Positions 11,279 to 23,848 of a stretch of 64,000 bases of DNA are shown here, piece by piece. The notes under the pieces are model-generated. The model saw only the letters and a program-made list of their open reading frames with translations, searched no databases and had not been told where the DNA came from. How positions within the stretch are numbered: position 1 is the first letter of the stretch; each line of letters starts with the position of its first letter. The stretch comes from Vogesella alkaliphila (GTDB taxonomy: Bacteria > Pseudomonadota > Gammaproteobacteria > Burkholderiales > Chromobacteriaceae), in NCBI RefSeq assembly GCF_014652475.1, contig NZ_BMYW01000003.1:29113-93112 (forward strand), in the 5' to 3' direction. The position numbers and the translations under genes were made by a program.

Positions 11279-11683
11279 ATGAATGCCAAACGTACCGTTG
11301 CCGTGACCCTGCTCGCCAGCCTGCTGGCCGGCGTCTCGCTGACCGCCGCCGCCTTTGGCGGCGACGGCAAGCCGCAGCGCGAGGAAATGCGCCAGAACCT
11401 GCGCGCCTACCACGAGGCGGTGATGTCCGGCGCGCTGACCGACGCCGAACTGAGCCAGCTGAAGAAGGAGCGCGAGGCCGTGCACGCGCAGATGCGGAAG
11501 CTGCACGAGCAGCTGCAGGCCAAGACCAAGACGCTGATCGACAACAAGGAGCGCACCGCCAAGCGCGAGGCGTGGCCGGAAGCGGTGGCCGGCAAGCAGT
11601 ACCGGGGCGACAGGATGCGCCACCATCGCGGTGACGGGCATTGCGCCGTGCCGGCGACCCCGCCTGCCGCCAAAAGCAACTGA
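11279..11683 (+). CDS. small periplasmic protein, Spy/CpxP-like in character
   Basis: The 134-residue protein has a clear signal peptide (MNAKRTVAVTLLASLLAGVSLTAAA) and a highly charged helical body (about residues 30-105), which resembles small stress-induced periplasmic proteins such as Spy, though I cannot confirm homology. The ATG at 11,279 has GAGGAGCC upstream; an earlier in-frame codon at 11,255 would bury the signal peptide. It is divergent from the OmpR/EnvZ-type operon across the GTTAAC repeats and is its likeliest target. Confidence 0.75.
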   Translation: MNAKRTVAVTLLASLLAGVSLTAAAFGGDGKPQREEMRQNLRAYHEAVMSGALTDAELSQLKKEREAVHAQMRKLHEQLQAKTKTLIDNKERTAKREAWPEAVAGKQYRGDRMRHHRGDGHCAVPATPPAAKSN

Positions 11684-11741
11684 AACTGAGCACCGCGCGG
11701 CCGCCGTGGCAGCCGTGCGCGGTGCGGGATAAAATGCACGC

Positions 11742-12065
11742 ATGAAAGCCCTTTTCCTGCTCCTGCCGGCACTGCTGGCCGGCCACAGCGCGCTGGCGGC
11801 CCCGCCCTGGCGCGTCGACAACGGCCCGCCCGCGTGGCAGGCCGAGGCGGCGCCACCGCATCGCCTGCGCGACCTGCGCCTGCGCGAGGCGGTGGAGCGC
11901 GGCGAGCTGACGCGGGAAGAGGCGCGCGCGCTGAAACGGCTGCGCCGCTGGCACAACCTGCCGCCGGACGACGACGGCGCCGGGCGCGGCCCGCGCCCCG
12001 AGCGGCACGACAAGCCGTCGCGCCACCAGCGCTGGCGCCAGCAGCAGGACGCCGAGCGCGACTAG
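11742..12065 (+). CDS. small secreted Arg-rich protein, function unknown
   Basis: The 107-residue protein has a signal peptide (MKALFLLLPALLAGHSALA) followed by a very charged, arginine-rich helical segment (REAVERGELTREEARALKRLRR) and a low-complexity tail. It lies 58 bases after the Spy-like gene and shares its style, so the two may be a co-regulated periplasmic pair. No family is recognised. Confidence 0.65.
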   Translation: MKALFLLLPALLAGHSALAAPPWRVDNGPPAWQAEAAPPHRLRDLRLREAVERGELTREEARALKRLRRWHNLPPDDDGAGRGPRPERHDKPSRHQRWRQQQDAERD

Positions 12066-12085
12066 GCTGGGACATCGACAAAAGG

Positions 12086-12121
12086 AAAAGGTTGGCCGCA
12101 TCGCTGCGGCCAACCTTTTTT
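12086..12121. terminator. terminator built from an inverted pair of the GGTTGGCCGC motif
   Basis: A perfect 15-base stem (12,086-12,100 with 12,105-12,119) has a 4-base loop and flanking A and T runs. The two arms are the overrepresented motif in opposite orientations. It lies between two convergent genes. Confidence 0.85.
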
Positions 12122-12140
12122 GTCGTTCCGGGCGTCGCGC

Positions 12141-13115
12141 TCAGGGCAGCAGGATGATGGAGCCGGTGGTGCGTCGCGCCTCCAGGTCGGCGTGCGCCTG
12201 TGCCGCGTCGGCCAGCGCGTAGCGCGCCGACGGCTGCACCTTCACCGCGCCGGCGCCGATGCGCTCGAACAGCGCCGCGGCGCTGGCTTCCAGCTCGGCG
12301 CGGCTGGCCACGTAGTCGCCCAGCCGCGGGCGGGTGAAGAACAGCGAGCCCTTCTGCGACAGCAGCAGCGGCGCGAACGGCGGCACCGCGCCGGAGGCGT
12401 TGCCGAAGCTGACGAACATGCCGCGCGGCGCGAGGCAGTCCAGCGAGATGTCGAAGGTGTCCTTGCCCACCGAGTCGTACACCACCGGCACCCCCTTGCC
12501 GCCGGTCAGCTCGCGCACCCGCGCCACCACGTCTTCCGTGCCGTAGTTGATGACGTGCGCGCAGCCGAGCGCGCGCGCCAGCGCCGCCTTGGCGTCGGAG
12601 CCGGCGGTGCCGATCACGTTGACGCCCAGCGAGCTGAGCCACTGCACCGCGATCTGGCCGACGCCGCCGGCGGCGGCGTGCCACAGCACGGTCTGGCCGG
12701 GTTGCACCGGGTAGGTGCGGCGGATCAGGTACTCCACGGTCATGCCCTGCAGCATCGCGCAGGCGGCACTCTCGTCGCCGATGTCGTCCGGCAGCTTCAC
12801 CAGCAGCGCCGCCGGCAGCGTGCGCCACTGGCTGTAGGCGCCCTGCGCGCCGCCGGCGTAGGCGACGCGGGCGCCGACCTGCAGGTGGTCGACGCCGTCG
12901 CCGAGCGCCTCCACCACACCGGCGGCCTCGGAGCCGAGTCCGGATGGCAGCGACAGCGGATACAGCCCGCTGCGGTAGTAGGTGTCGATGAAGTTGACGC
13001 CGATGGCGGTGTGGCGCAGCAGCACTTCACCGGCGGCCGGTACGGGGATGGCGGCGTCTTCGGCGCGCAGGACGTCGGGGCCGCCGCAGTGCGGCAGGCG
13101 GATGGTCAGGTTCAT
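12141..13115 (-). CDS. qorA: quinone oxidoreductase (zeta-crystallin-like)
   Basis: The 324-residue protein is a medium-chain dehydrogenase/reductase without the zinc ligands. It has the NADPH-binding AAAGGVGQIAVQW turn and the family sequences NFIDTYYRSGLYP and SLGSEAAG-like (GLGSEAAGVVEALG). Qor proteins reduce quinones by one electron with NADPH in the cytosol. Length matches E. coli QorA. It stands alone between convergent terminators and an esterase gene read in the same direction. Confidence 0.92.
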   Translation of the reverse strand: MNLTIRLPHCGGPDVLRAEDAAIPVPAAGEVLLRHTAIGVNFIDTYYRSGLYPLSLPSGLGSEAAGVVEALGDGVDHLQVGARVAYAGGAQGAYSQWRTLPAALLVKLPDDIGDESAACAMLQGMTVEYLIRRTYPVQPGQTVLWHAAAGGVGQIAVQWLSSLGVNVIGTAGSDAKAALARALGCAHVINYGTEDVVARVRELTGGKGVPVVYDSVGKDTFDISLDCLAPRGMFVSFGNASGAVPPFAPLLLSQKGSLFFTRPRLGDYVASRAELEASAAALFERIGAGAVKVQPSARYALADAAQAHADLEARRTTGSIILLP

Positions 13116-13193
13116 GGGGCCTCCGGAGCGTGGGGACGGTAACAGCGGCAGTGTGCCGCAAAGCGCGCGCCACGCGGGGGAACACAGTGTTCG

Positions 13194-13790
13194 CTAGCCG
13201 GCGGCCGGTGCCTGGCGGCGGTAGTAGTCGTCGACAAAGCGCGCGACGCCGGGCAGCAGCTGCGGCCACGCCTGCAGGCGGTGGTCGTCGCCGTTGCATA
13301 CCAGCTGGCGCGCGCCGGCGTAGTGGCGCACCGCCTCGCGCCAGTCCAGCACCTCGTCGGCGGTGCCCAGCAGCAGCCAGTAGCGCGCCGGCGTCAGCCG
13401 CGCGGGCCGCATCGCCGCCAGCTCGGCCATGTGCTGCCGGGTCAGCCGGTAGTCCTCGCCGGTGTACGGGTTGTGCAGCGGGCCGAGGAAGTGCTGCAGC
13501 TCGCGTTCCGGCCAGATCGCCGGGTTGATCAGCACCGCCGGCAGCCGGTAGCGCTCGGCGAGCGCGGTGGCGTAAAAGCCGCCCAGCGAGCTGCCGATCA
13601 GCGCCGTCGGCGGCTGCTGCTCGATCAGCAGCTGCAGCTGCCGCATCGCCTCGGCCGGGTACGGCGACAGCTGCGGGCACAGCAGCTGGCCGGCGGCCGG
13701 GTGCTGCTGCAGCCAGGCGGCGGTCTCGCGCGCCTTCAGCGATTGCGGGCCGGACTGGAAACCGTGCAGGTAGAGGTAGCGCTGGCTCAT
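13194..13790 (-). CDS. yqiA: YqiA-family esterase
   Basis: The 198-residue alpha/beta-hydrolase starts YLYLHGFQSGPQSLKA, which is the YqiA/YcfP signature. The nucleophile elbow is GSSLGGFYA, the acid is probably in GTADEVLDW and the histidine in DDHRLQ. E. coli YqiA hydrolyses short acyl esters. The ATG at 13,790 is preferred because it begins the family's conserved first strand. It overlaps the upstream solute-binding-protein gene by four bases (ATGA). Confidence 0.88.
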   Translation of the reverse strand: MSQRYLYLHGFQSGPQSLKARETAAWLQQHPAAGQLLCPQLSPYPAEAMRQLQLLIEQQPPTALIGSSLGGFYATALAERYRLPAVLINPAIWPERELQHFLGPLHNPYTGEDYRLTRQHMAELAAMRPARLTPARYWLLLGTADEVLDWREAVRHYAGARQLVCNGDDHRLQAWPQLLPGVARFVDDYYRRQAPAAG

Positions 13791-14560
13791 GGCACCTGGT
13801 AAGGCTTGAGGCGGGCGGCCAGCACGCCCTGCTGCTGCAGGGTGCGGATCGCGTGGTTGAGGCTGGCCGGCGCCAGGCGCGAGCGGCGCGACAGCGCGCA
13901 GCTGAGCGGCATGCGCGACAGCACCAGCGGTTGCAGCCGCACCTGGCGCGCCTCGCGCAGATTGTTTTTCAGCCACCAGGCGTAGCTCAGCTCGTCGACC
14001 ACCGCGACGTCGACCACGCCGCTGGCGGCGGCGCGCAGCTGCAGGTTGGCCTGCTGCTGGTCGATGCGCTGCGCGCCGTGGGCAAAGGCGTATTCCAGCG
14101 CCGGGTAGTGGTAGCCGACCACGGTGCCGATGCGGCGGCCGTTGAGCTGGGCGAGCGAGGTGATGCGCTCGCTCTGCGACAGCGGCGACACGAAGCGCTC
14201 CACCTGTTCGGACAGCGGCAGCGACCAGTGGAAACGTTCCGGCGCCTCCCACCACGCCGGGTTGGTGTTGCACACCATGTCGATCTGGCCGTTCTGCAGG
14301 TAGCTGTCCAGGCGCTTGCGCGCCAGTGGCAGGTACGCTACGCGCTGGCCGAGCTGCTGGCCGAGGCTGTCCAGCAGGTCCTTCCACACGCCGCCGTCCA
14401 GCTGCAGGCGCGGGCTGTAGGAGAAGATCATCGACGGCGCGGCGTCGTTTTCGGTGACGCCGACGGTGAGGGTGTCGGCGGAGGCGGGCAGGCCCAGCGC
14501 CAGCAGGCACAGCGTGCCGGCCAGCCGTTGCGGCCAACGTTTAGCGGTTTTTCCATTCAT
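13787..14560 (-). CDS. periplasmic solute-binding protein (amino-acid type), orphan paralogue 1
   Basis: The 257-residue protein has a signal peptide ending near residue 28 (GLPASA-D) and the family 3 (SBP_bac_3) fold, with VGVTEND, DMVCNTNPAWW and VVGYHYPALEY. It is clearly related to the next gene upstream, and the two reading frames overlap by 20 bases, so they probably arose by tandem duplication. No ABC permease or ATPase is nearby, so it may feed a sensor, or be redundant, rather than serve a dedicated transporter. Confidence 0.88.
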   Translation of the reverse strand: MNGKTAKRWPQRLAGTLCLLALGLPASADTLTVGVTENDAAPSMIFSYSPRLQLDGGVWKDLLDSLGQQLGQRVAYLPLARKRLDSYLQNGQIDMVCNTNPAWWEAPERFHWSLPLSEQVERFVSPLSQSERITSLAQLNGRRIGTVVGYHYPALEYAFAHGAQRIDQQQANLQLRAAASGVVDVAVVDELSYAWWLKNNLREARQVRLQPLVLSRMPLSCALSRRSRLAPASLNHAIRTLQQQGVLAARLKPYQVP

Positions 14561-15299
14561 AGCGGTCTAGGATACGCCGGATGCTGCCGTTCTGTTCCAT
14601 CTCGGCGATGGCCTGGTCCAGCCGGCTCTCGCTGTAGCGGCTGCCCGGCGACACCGCGCAGCGCGTCGGCATCACCGACACCACTAGCGGGTGCAGGCGC
14701 AGGTTGGCCGCCTGTGCCGGGTTGGCGCGCGCCCAGGCGCTCATCTCCAGCTCGGAATTGATCACCACGTCGACCATGCCGGTCTGCAGCGCGCGCATCA
14801 ACAGCGGCAGCCGCGGCTGGTTGACGCGGGTGGCGCGCTGGCCCTGCCACAGCGGCTCCACCGCGGTGTAGTGGTAGCCGCCGATCACGCCGATGCGCTG
14901 GCCGGCCAGCTCGTCGATGCTGTCTATGGTACGCGGGTGCGGCTTCAGCGACATCACCCGCTCGATCTGCGGGTAGAACTCGCGCGTCCAGCCGACGCGC
15001 GAGGCGCCGACGTACCACGCCGGGTTGGTGTTGCACACGATGTCGATGCTGCCGTTGTCGATGGCCATCTCCACCCGCTTGCGCGACACCACGATGAACT
15101 CCACCGGTGCCTTCAGCGTGCGCCCCAGCTCCTCGCCCAGCTCCTTCGACAGCCCGCCGACCAGCTGGCTGCCGGCCAGCACCACGATGGGGGCGGAGTC
15201 GGAGTCGGCAACGCCGATGCGCAGCGCCGGCGCCGCCTGGGCACCACCGGCCAGCAGGGCGGCCGCGGCCATGGTTAGCACCGGAAGTGTGGTTTTCAT
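14541..15299 (-). CDS. periplasmic solute-binding protein (amino-acid type), orphan paralogue 2
   Basis: The 252-residue protein has a signal peptide (MKTTLPVLTMAAAALLAGGAQA) and the same SBP_bac_3 fold as its downstream neighbour; matching blocks include DIVCNTNPAWY and IGGYHYTAVEP. The ATG at 15,299 has GGTGA upstream; a GTG at 15,308 is an alternative. As with its paralogue, no transporter partner is adjacent. The ligand is unknown. Confidence 0.88.
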   Translation of the reverse strand: MKTTLPVLTMAAAALLAGGAQAAPALRIGVADSDSAPIVVLAGSQLVGGLSKELGEELGRTLKAPVEFIVVSRKRVEMAIDNGSIDIVCNTNPAWYVGASRVGWTREFYPQIERVMSLKPHPRTIDSIDELAGQRIGVIGGYHYTAVEPLWQGQRATRVNQPRLPLLMRALQTGMVDVVINSELEMSAWARANPAQAANLRLHPLVVSVMPTRCAVSPGSRYSESRLDQAIAEMEQNGSIRRILDRYEWKNR

Positions 15300-15423
15300 A
15301 TGAATCACCAGCCAGATGGTTATAAATGCTCGATCTAAGGATTCGATCTCGCAGCCGCGTGCGCAATGTTAAGATAACCGGCCCCGCATCTACATAGTTT
15401 TACTTAAAAAAGTCGCCTTTGCC

Positions 15424-19155
<3,732 letters not shown>

Positions 19156-19157
19156 TC

Positions 19158-19982
19158 ATGGTCCGCCATGTCGTCCGCCCCCGCTTGCGCCGCCTGCTGA
19201 CGGCGGCGCTGCTGTGGCTGGCGCTGCCGGCGCAGGCGGCGGAGTCGCCGCCGCTGCCCGTGCTGCAGGTGGCGCTGGGCGAAAACAAGCCGCCGTACAT
19301 CATCGCCGACGAATCGCGCGGCATCGAGTACGAACTGGTCAGCAGCGTGCTGCGCGCCGCCGGCTACCAGCCCAGGGTCGTGCTGCTGCCCAACCAGCGC
19401 GCGCAGCAGGCGCTGGCCGACGGCCGCATCGACGCCGCCATCTCCAATAACGGCCCGTTCGTGTCCGAGCCCTACATCGCCTACCGCAACATGGCGATCA
19501 CGCTGTGCCACCGCCACCTGCAGCCCAAGCACATCGCCGAGCTGGGGCAGTACCGGGTGGCGGCCTTCCACAACGCGCACCGTTTTCTCGGTGCCGAATT
19601 CGCGGCGATGGCCAGGGCCAATGCCGAGTACGTCGAGTCGTCGCCGCAGGTGATACTGAACAACCTGCTGTTCACCGGGCGCACCGATGTGGTGATCTCC
19701 GACCTGTTCATCTTCCTGCACTTCTCGACGCAGCCGGACGTGCCGCTGAACAACCGCCAGTCGCTGTGCACCCACGCGCTGTTCCCGCCGACGCAGTACG
19801 CGCTGTCCTTCCGCGATCCGCGCGCGCGCGACCGCTTCAACAAGGCGCTGCAGCAGCAGGCGCAGGCCGGGCTGTACCAGACGCTGGCGCAGCGCTACCG
19901 CCTGCCGGGGCAGAACCAGCCGCTGTTCCGCCCGCAGCCGCCGGGCAGCGGTGCCCTGCGGCCAACCCTGAACGCCGGCTGA
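19158..19982 (+). CDS. periplasmic solute-binding protein (amino-acid type), orphan paralogue 3
   Basis: The 274-residue protein has a twin-arginine-rich but otherwise ordinary signal peptide (RRLLTAALLWLALPAQAAE) and an SBP_bac_3-like body (VALGENKPPYI, QALADGRIDAAISNNGPF, VVISDLFIFL). It begins two bases after the metH stop and so is probably co-transcribed with it. It is more diverged than the two paralogues upstream of metH. The C-terminal tail is proline-rich. No permease genes are near. Confidence 0.85.
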   Translation: MVRHVVRPRLRRLLTAALLWLALPAQAAESPPLPVLQVALGENKPPYIIADESRGIEYELVSSVLRAAGYQPRVVLLPNQRAQQALADGRIDAAISNNGPFVSEPYIAYRNMAITLCHRHLQPKHIAELGQYRVAAFHNAHRFLGAEFAAMARANAEYVESSPQVILNNLLFTGRTDVVISDLFIFLHFSTQPDVPLNNRQSLCTHALFPPTQYALSFRDPRARDRFNKALQQQAQAGLYQTLAQRYRLPGQNQPLFRPQPPGSGALRPTLNAG

Positions 19983-20137
19983 GCACCGCCCGCGGCGACA
20001 AGTGCCTGTTTTTGTAGCATAATCGCTCCCTTTTTTCGCCCGCCTGGCCGTGCCGCGTGCCTGCCGTTCTGCCTTCCCCTTGCCGGTTATCGTTTACCGC
20101 GCGCCTGCCGGCGCGCCCCCTGTTGCGGAGTAGCGTG

Positions 20138-21643
20138 TTGACCAAAATGACCCCGTCGGCGATCAAGACCGACTTTTTCAGCGGCGTCACCGTGGCGCTG
20201 GCGCTGGTGCCGGAGGCGATCGCCTTCGCGCTGGTCGCCCACGTTAGCCCGCTGACCGGGCTGTATGCCGCCTTTTTCCTGTGCCTGATCAGCGCTAGCT
20301 TCGGCGGCCGTCCGGGCATGATCTCCGGCGCCACCGGCGCGTTGGCGGTGGTGATGGTGTCCATCGTCACCCGGCACGGCGTGGAGTATCTCTACGCCAG
20401 CGTGGTGCTGATGGGCGTGCTGCAGCTGCTGTTCGGCGTGTTCAAGCTCGGCAAGTTCATCCGCATGGTGCCGCACTCGGTGATGCTGGGCTTCGTCAAC
20501 GGCCTGGCGCTGGTGATGACGGTGGCGCAGGCCGGCCACTTCAAGCACGACGGCCAGTGGCTGGCCGCACCGCAGCTGGCGGTGATGGCGGCGCTGACGG
20601 TGCTGACCATGGCCATCATCTACCTGCTGCCGCGCCTGAGCCGCGCCATCCCGGCGGCGCTGGCGGCGATCCTGATCGTGGCCGGCGTGGTGGCCGGCTT
20701 CGGTATCGACACCAAGACCGTCGGCGACATGGGCTCCATCGCCGGCGGCCTGCCGCGCTTCCACCTGCCGCAGGTGCCGCTGACGCTGGACACGCTGTAC
20801 ATCATCCTGCCGTACTCGCTGGTGCTGGCCGCCATCGGCCTGCTGGAGTCGCTGCTGACGCTGAACCTGATCGACGACATCACCGACAGCCGCGGCCAGC
20901 CCAACCGCGAGGCGCTGGCGCAGGGCGGCGGCAACGTGGTGGCCGGCCTGTTCGCCACCATGGGCGGCTGCGTGCTGATCGGGCAGAGCATGATCAACAT
21001 CAACAACGGCGCCCGCCACCGCCTGTCCGGCATCGTCGCCGCGCTGTTCCTGCTCGGCTTCATCCTGTTCCTGGCGCCGTGGATCGAGCAGATCCCGCTG
21101 GCGGCGCTGGTCGGGCTGATGCTGGTGGTGTCGCAGAAGACCTTCGCCTGGGGCAGCCTGCAGGCGCTGCGCAGGATCCCGCGCCAGGACGCGATCATCG
21201 TCGTCGGCGTGACGCTGATCACCGTGCTCACCGATCTGGCGGTGGCGGTGCTGTGCGGCGTGGTGTTCGCCGCGCTGGTGTTCGCCTGGCAGCACGCCAA
21301 GACCATCCGCGTCACGACCCGCACCGACGCGCAGGGCTGGAAGGTGTACGAGCTGGAGGGCAGCCTGTTCTTCGCCTCCGCGGCCAACTTCAGCGAGCTG
21401 TTCGCGCCGAAGAGCGACCCCGAGCACGTGGTGATCGAGTTCCGCCGCGCGCGGGTGGTCGACCACTCCGCCGTCGAGGCCATCGACGCGCTGGCCGCGC
21501 GCTACCAGCAAGCCGGCAAGACGCTGCACCTGCGTCACCTGAGCCCGGACTGCCTGGAGCTGCTGGACAAGGCCAAGGGCATGGTGGAGGTCAACCAGTT
21601 CGAGGACCCGCACTACCACATCGCCGACAACCGGCTGGGCTGA
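20138..21643 (+). CDS. SulP-family anion transporter with STAS domain
   Basis: The protein of about 501 residues has some ten or more membrane helices starting FFSGVTVALALVPEAIAFALV, the SulP signature, and a C-terminal STAS domain (about residues 405-501; VVDHSAVEAIDALAARYQ). SulP proteins move sulfate, bicarbonate or dicarboxylates across the inner membrane; the substrate is not evident. The TTG at 20,138 has GCGGAG eight bases upstream; ATG at 20,147 is an alternative, and the farther in-frame start at 20,057 is unlikely. A strong terminator follows. Confidence 0.9.
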   Translation: MTKMTPSAIKTDFFSGVTVALALVPEAIAFALVAHVSPLTGLYAAFFLCLISASFGGRPGMISGATGALAVVMVSIVTRHGVEYLYASVVLMGVLQLLFGVFKLGKFIRMVPHSVMLGFVNGLALVMTVAQAGHFKHDGQWLAAPQLAVMAALTVLTMAIIYLLPRLSRAIPAALAAILIVAGVVAGFGIDTKTVGDMGSIAGGLPRFHLPQVPLTLDTLYIILPYSLVLAAIGLLESLLTLNLIDDITDSRGQPNREALAQGGGNVVAGLFATMGGCVLIGQSMININNGARHRLSGIVAALFLLGFILFLAPWIEQIPLAALVGLMLVVSQKTFAWGSLQALRRIPRQDAIIVVGVTLITVLTDLAVAVLCGVVFAALVFAWQHAKTIRVTTRTDAQGWKVYELEGSLFFASAANFSELFAPKSDPEHVVIEFRRARVVDHSAVEAIDALAARYQQAGKTLHLRHLSPDCLELLDKAKGMVEVNQFEDPHYHIADNRLG

Positions 21644-21656
21644 GGCCCGTCGCCGC

Positions 21657-21689
21657 AAAAAACCGCCACGCCGCCCGTGGCGGTTTTTT
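21657..21689 (+). terminator. terminator of the SulP gene
   Basis: A 14-base perfect stem (21,657-21,670 with 21,676-21,689) with a T-run follows the stop by 13 bases. Confidence 0.88.
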
Positions 21690-21830
21690 CTTGCGGCCAA
21701 CCTTGGCCGCGCCATGTTGCCGTCTTGTAACGGGACGGATGCAAAACCGCAGCATGGACACGTTGCGCTGACGCTAGGCTACAAATCGTCATGCCGCAGG
21801 GGCGGCGACAGCACAGCAAGGGACAGCAAC

Positions 21831-22079
21831 ATGAGTCTTTCCGGCATCGCGGCAGCGGGGTCCACCGTGGCCCAGGGTCTGGGCAGGGTGGGGAACGGGG
21901 TGGTGAAGATCGCCTCCGGCGTCGGCGACATCGGCAGCGGCACGCTGCAGGTGGCCACCGGCGTGGTCAGCGGCATCGAGGAGGGCAGCGACGCGCTGTA
22001 TGGCGGTTTCTCCGCCACCGGCGCGGCGCTGGCCGGCGGCCTGCAGGTGGTGGGCGGCCTCATCGACGCGGTGGCCTGA
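21831..22079 (+). CDS. small Gly/Ala-rich amphipathic protein, function unknown
   Basis: The 82-residue protein has no charge clusters and is built of G, A, V, S in a loose repeat (GVVKIASGVGDIGSGTLQVATGVVSGI). It could be membrane-associated or a glycine-zipper protein. The ATG has AAGGGA upstream and the frame is clean, which argues for a real gene. It sits between the SulP terminator and the convergent thiE. No family recognised. Confidence 0.6.
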   Translation: MSLSGIAAAGSTVAQGLGRVGNGVVKIASGVGDIGSGTLQVATGVVSGIEEGSDALYGGFSATGAALAGGLQVVGGLIDAVA

Positions 22080-22136
22080 GGCCGCGTTGACGCGTCTCGC
22101 CCCGTTAGAGATCTGCCACCGGGCGTGCAACGCCGC

Positions 22137-22751
22137 TCAGCGGTACAGCGCCGCCAGCGTGCGCGCCGCGGCGCCGGGGTCGGCCTCTTCGAACAGGCCG
22201 CCGATCACCGCGATGGCGTCGGCGCCGGCGGCGACCACCGCGCCGGCGTTGGCGGCGGTGATACCGCCGATGGCGACGCGCGGCACGCCCAGATCGGCGC
22301 TGTCGGCGAACAGCGACAGCGGCGCCGCTACCGCGCCGGGCTTGGTGGCGGACGGGTACACCGCGCCGAAGGCGACGTAGCTGGCGCCGGCGGCCACCGC
22401 CGCGCGCGCCAGCGCCAGGCTGTCGTAGCAGCTGGCGCCGACGATGGCGTCGGGGCCGAGCGCGGCGCGGGCGGCGGCGATGCCGGCGTCGTCGCGGCCA
22501 ACGTGCACGCCGTCGGCGCCGACCGCGCACGCCAGCTCGACATCGTCGTTGACGATGAACAGCGCGTTGCGGCTGCGCGCCAGGCTGGCCAGGATATTGG
22601 CCTGCCACAGCCGGCGCACGGTGTCGCTGCCCTTGTTGCGGTACTGCAGGATGCGGGCGCCGCCGTCGAGCACGGCGCCGACCTGCTCGATCAGGCGCTC
22701 GCTGTCGTCGGTGTCCGGGGTGATCGCGTACAGGCCGTTAAACGTTTGCAT
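22137..22751 (-). CDS. thiE: thiamine-phosphate synthase ThiE
   Basis: ThiE joins hydroxymethylpyrimidine diphosphate and thiazole phosphate to give thiamine monophosphate. The 204-residue TIM barrel shows LYAITPD, FIVNDDVELA, GVHVGRDD, GASCYDS and the phosphate loop GGITAANA. It overlaps thiD by 14 bases and receives the ThiD product, so thiD-thiE is one operon. The spacing upstream of thiD leaves no obvious room for a TPP riboswitch. Confidence 0.95.
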   Translation of the reverse strand: MQTFNGLYAITPDTDDSERLIEQVGAVLDGGARILQYRNKGSDTVRRLWQANILASLARSRNALFIVNDDVELACAVGADGVHVGRDDAGIAAARAALGPDAIVGASCYDSLALARAAVAAGASYVAFGAVYPSATKPGAVAAPLSLFADSADLGVPRVAIGGITAANAGAVVAAGADAIAVIGGLFEEADPGAAARTLAALYR

Positions 22752-23595
22752 CTTGCTCCTTGTCGGCGTCGTCGCCGGCGTCGTCGTTGGCCCAGAACAG
22801 GCGGTCGGGGATGAACTGGCCCATGCCGGGGCGGAAGCCGTAGCGCAACGCCTGCCAGGTGTAGTCCTGCGCCTCTTTCACCGCCTCCGGCACCGCCAGG
22901 CCGCGCGCCACCAGCCCGGCGATGGCGGCGGCGAGGGTGCAGCCGGAACCATGGAAGCTGCCGTTGAGTCTAGGCCAGGTGTCGACGCGGATTTCGCCGC
23001 CCAGGTCGTAGAGCCGGTTTTCCACGTCGCGCGACGGCTCGTGGGTGCCGGTGATGAACACGTAGTCGCAGCCCAGCCGCGTCAGGCGTTTGGCGCAGTC
23101 GGCCACGGTCAGCTCTTCCTCGTCGTCGGCGTCGTTGGCGGCCAGCCGCCGCGCCTCGATGCTGTTGGGGGTCAGCACCGTCACCTGCGGCAGCAGCATG
23201 TCGCGCAGCACGTGGATCATGTCCTCGCGCGCGAGCTCGTCGCCGGCGCCGCTGGCCAGCACCGGGTCGTAGATCAGCGGGATGTCCGGGTAGTCGGCGA
23301 CCAGTTCGGCGATGGCGACCACGTTGTCGATGCTGCCGATCATGCCGACCTTGAACGCGGCCACCGGCATGTCTTCCAGCACCGCGCGCGCCTGGTCGAG
23401 CACCCACTCGTCGTCGATGACCATGAAGTCCTGCACGCCGCGGGTGTCCTGCACCGTGATGGCGGTGATCACCGACAGCGGATGGCAGCCCATGCTGGCC
23501 AGGGTCAGGATGTCGGCCTGGATGCCGGCGCCGCTGGTGGGATCGGCTCCCGCCAGCGTCAGCACGATGGGCGGGAGAATGATGTCTTGGCTCAA
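22738..23595 (-). CDS. thiD: hydroxymethylpyrimidine/phosphomethylpyrimidine kinase ThiD
   Basis: ThiD phosphorylates hydroxymethylpyrimidine twice, giving the substrate of ThiE. The 285-residue ribokinase-fold protein has LTLAGADPTSGAGIQAD at the N-terminus, ITAITVQDT, KVGMIGS and the anion-hole motif GSGCTLAAAIAG. The C-terminal tail (about residues 265-285) is acidic and longer than usual. Confidence 0.95.
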   Translation of the reverse strand: MSQDIILPPIVLTLAGADPTSGAGIQADILTLASMGCHPLSVITAITVQDTRGVQDFMVIDDEWVLDQARAVLEDMPVAAFKVGMIGSIDNVVAIAELVADYPDIPLIYDPVLASGAGDELAREDMIHVLRDMLLPQVTVLTPNSIEARRLAANDADDEEELTVADCAKRLTRLGCDYVFITGTHEPSRDVENRLYDLGGEIRVDTWPRLNGSFHGSGCTLAAAIAGLVARGLAVPEAVKEAQDYTWQALRYGFRPGMGQFIPDRLFWANDDAGDDADKEQDANV

Positions 23596-23661
23596 GGCTT
23601 AACCTCTCTGGTCTCACAGGATTTACAATACGGATTTTAACCGAGCGAAGGCTTTACCATT

Positions 23662-23826
23662 ATGCAAACCTGGATGTGTCTGATCTGTGGCTTTATCTAC
23701 GACGAAGCGGCGGGTCGCCCGGAAGACGGCATCCCGCCCGGCACCAAGTGGGAAGACGTGCCGATGAACTGGACCTGCCCGGATTGCGACGCGCGTAAAG
23801 ACGATTTCGAGATGATGGCGTTCTGA
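23662..23826 (+). CDS. rubA: rubredoxin
   Basis: The 54-residue protein carries the two CxxC knuckles that bind one iron: CLICG (Cys6, Cys9) and CPDCD (Cys39, Cys42), with the typical [20 protein letters not shown] core between them. Rubredoxins are small cytosolic electron carriers, often for alkane hydroxylases or oxidative-stress reductases; no obvious partner is adjacent. It is divergent from thiD and lies 22 bases before the M48 lipoprotein gene. Confidence 0.97.
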   Translation: MQTWMCLICGFIYDEAAGRPEDGIPPGTKWEDVPMNWTCPDCDARKDDFEMMAF

Positions 23827-23848
23827 GCGACGCCACGGCAAGAGGAAC

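Noticed and set aside
15310-15423. Cobalamin riboswitch before metH
   Set aside because: The leader is too short and lacks a B12-box-like sequence.
23596-23661. TPP riboswitch before thiD
   Set aside because: The gap to the divergent rubredoxin gene is only 66 bases and no THI-box sequence is visible.
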